Below the pieces are notes generated by a model that was not told where the DNA came from, made no database searches, and saw only the letters and a program-made list of their open reading frames with translations. The translations under genes and the position numbers were made by a program. From Ricinus communis (Eukaryota > Streptophyta > Magnoliopsida > Malpighiales > Euphorbiaceae): DNA of 64,000 nt. The stretch's first letter is position 1. Each line of letters begins with the position of its first letter. The stretch covers positions 3,940,501-4,004,500 of the forward strand of contig NC_063265.1 in assembly GCF_019578655.1 (NCBI RefSeq), given 5' to 3'. This document shows positions 61,756-64,000 of this stretch, one piece after another.

Positions 61756-64000
61756 CGGAATAAGAGTGTCACGACCAGATATGTGGGTTCATATGACCGG
61801 CACTAGAGAATGGGTAGGCTTAAGGCCATCAAGACCCATAGTAAGCCTCACTATTCGAGATTTCCAATATGCATATGGAAAACATAATATTAAACCAGTT
61901 TGACATTGCCATTCACAAGTCTGTAACTGGACATTAGTAACAGTCCACAATTTGTTACAGACTAGATCAAACATAACATATCAGGTATACTATTGCGGAG
62001 AATCTAGAATTTTAAATAATTAAAAATATGAAAGTATAAATTAATTACAATAGACTCGATGGAGAAGAAAGTCAGGTTGTCAAACGCAGGACGACAGAGA
62101 ACCTAACTGTCACCTGAAAAATTAAAATTGAGACTGTCAGCCTGAAAAGTGAGTTTAAATCATATAATCCTAAAAGAATTACAGTCTCCTCAATATAATA
62201 TTTATTAAATCAGGATGTCATGTCATATTATACTAAAATATGTGTCATGCTATAATTCAGGAAGAAAATACAATTGAAATACTTATAGAACAAGTGCCTC
62301 AGCAGAACCTTAACCCGCAATACTACTAGCCTTCTGGCTCTCTTATTACAATAGGTCTAGCGCCCAGAGAGCGAAGCTCAACCATGGTCCTTAAATCCAG
62401 CCTGGACACTTGTTCCCTAATTAAGCCGACGCTTAGAGAGCAACGCTCGACCAGATACCTTCCTCCGGCAGTCAACTTCTATAACCCAGAGAGTTATACT
62501 CGACCAGGGCAAAATCTAAAAATAACCATTACTACTTATCTCTCATTATTACCGGTGGATACGCGGTCCTGATGCAATCCATCAAGTAGCATGTTCTACT
62601 GTCGCCTCATCCCAATGTCATAACCATAACATATATAATAATTATAAATAGTATAAATATAAGTAAATATAATTTATTTAATAACATATTAAGAATTTAA
62701 AATTTAGTAGTCTCGAGTTAAGCAAACGTGTAAATTATATGCAATAATAATATTAAAATAATATTAAATATGATATTAATAATGACGAAAATAAATTTAC
62801 TAATGATAATGTTAATAATATTCGTGATAATTATAAATCAATGAAATTACTCGTAATAATGATGATAATAATTATTAATCAATTAGCACTGTATTTAATT
62901 TAAACATGACAAGGGCACAGTTGAATTATATGACTTTAATTCACAGTTTTACCGCGCACTGCAGTCTGCTCCTACGCTTCGGATGGAGCTGGCTGGGATG
63001 GACGGATTATCTATTCTTGAAAATACTCAGTTAATAATATATTTTTAATTTTTCCTAGGCCTAGACTCCTAGATTAGACTGCCTAAGAAAATTCGGCAGA
63101 ACCTCCTTTAAAATATGAACGTTTACCCTCTGTATAACGGTTCCAGAACCTGCTAGAAACACTTTATATATTCTAAAATTAATTAACGGGAGTCGGGCTA
63201 CCAAAACTACATTATCTTTTCTGACTCCGCAACACATCACATATCACAATTGTCTCATAGGCGGTCCGACATTGATATTTATTTCGACAACTAACCGAGA
63301 CAAAATTTTATGATATTTATACTAATTCAACACAATCACATCTACCATAAAACAACACAATAATTAATCATACCCGTTAATGTGTAGCATTTATATTTAA
63401 ATCATAATTAATTTAATCTAATTAAATTAAATTATCCAAAATTGATATTTAATAGCAACAATATTTCTAACATTATAAATTAATTTTTAAGGTCTAAATA
63501 AAATTATACCGAGCCGAAAATCTAAAATTTTGGGCGTTTGGAGAACACCGGGATTCGAAAGCCGGTATAGCCAATACCATTGGAATTTGAATCCAAAAGC
63601 GCCTACGCGAAGCTTGAGTTGCGGGTAGTCAAAAAACGTAAAAGTTTTAGCCGGAATCTTGCCAGAAGCCACCGGATCCAGACCGGAAAGGCACAGCTCC
63701 GGTGAGGCTTCACCGAGGCTGCCGGTGACGAAAAACGGCGGTGGAAGCTCGGCTCGGGGGTTTTGATGGCGAGGAGCTCGTTTCCGGCGTCGGCTTGGCA
63801 AAAGGACGGCGACAAACAGCTGGTTCGGCGGCGGGAAGGGAGGAAGAAGAGCAGCGTCGGCTGGAGGGAGGGGAGGGAGGAGCAGTGGCGGCGGCAACTG
63901 GAGGTTGGAGGAAAGGAGAAAGGAAGAAGAAGAAGAAGAAGAAGAAGAAGAAAAGAGGGGAGGAAACAAATATTTACTTTACAAAAATTTGGATGAACAG
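61756..64000 (-). repeat. Probable dispersed repeat with a conceptual 160-codon reading frame (origin unresolved)
   Basis: Composition changes sharply at about 61760 (GTCACGACCAGATATG...TGACCGGCACTAG) to a mixture of GC-rich patches, including a doubled AGCGCCCAGAGAGCGAAGCTC-like unit (62355-62450). The minus frame 63969-63487 has a Ser-rich then Pro-rich N-terminus and ends with FQWYWLYRLSNPGVLQT, ILDFRLGIILFRP. I recall that ending as a common sequence in plant retrotransposon-derived repeats, but cannot prove it here. It is not called a gene. The (GAA)n at 63922-63952 makes its N-terminal Ser run. Confidence 0.4.
63922..63952. repeat. (GAA)n microsatellite
   Basis: About ten uninterrupted AAG/GAA triplets. 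Confidence 0.95.

Noticed and set aside
1..64000. CRISPR array, operon-like or phage-type defence system
   Set aside because: The window is clearly plant nuclear DNA. No regularly spaced repeats or prokaryotic gene organisation are present.

Overview
This window is nuclear DNA from a flowering plant. The genes have several introns and plant-specific families are present (a Dof factor, an At3g17950-type protein). The long spaces between genes are very AT-rich and hold retrotransposons, inverted-repeat transposons and organelle DNA fragments. Gene content and AT-richness fit a eudicot, perhaps a rosid such as a member of the Euphorbiaceae; the species is inferred, not proven.

Six protein genes are supported. 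(1) The 3' end of a GT14 glycosyltransferase gene on + (1660-2174). (2) A two-exon Dof zinc-finger factor on - (18666-19918). (3) A 12-exon GRWD1-type WD40 ribosome-assembly protein on - (24514-28475). (4) A five-exon gene of unknown function on + with a TAETRAKNKACQ motif (40977-43020). (5) An At3g17950-like small protein on + with a 12-nt first coding exon (48305-49789). (6) A three-exon ZIP metal transporter on + (51376-53140). They do not form a pathway and each appears to have its own transcription unit.

The rest is mostly repeats. From 2.8 to 4.2 kb there is an element with about 300-bp inverted arms, and related arms recur near 8.2 and 21.5 kb. A Mutator-like short element with a near-perfect 10-bp target duplication lies at 21847-22890. 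Two LTRs of one Ty3/gypsy (Athila-like) family lie at about 9.3 and 57.6 kb; the second is followed by a tRNA-Asp primer site, a broken gag and a protease. Between 31.5 and 38.2 kb there is a plastid psaA fragment with an in-frame 123-bp duplication, a deleted + strand Ty1/copia fragment, and a longer broken - strand copia element. A 5'-truncated LINE lies at 39.2-40.5 kb and a tiny tRNA-derived SINE-like insertion at 46.9-47.0 kb.

Two mosaics stand out. Intron 2 of the GRWD1 gene holds a 3'-truncated mitochondrial trnG-GCC flanked by a 13-bp direct repeat. Downstream of gene 4 lies a decayed WDR44-like WD40 gene, followed by a second diverged copy of gene 4's own 3' end. No prokaryote-type system, CRISPR array or intact autonomous transposon was seen.
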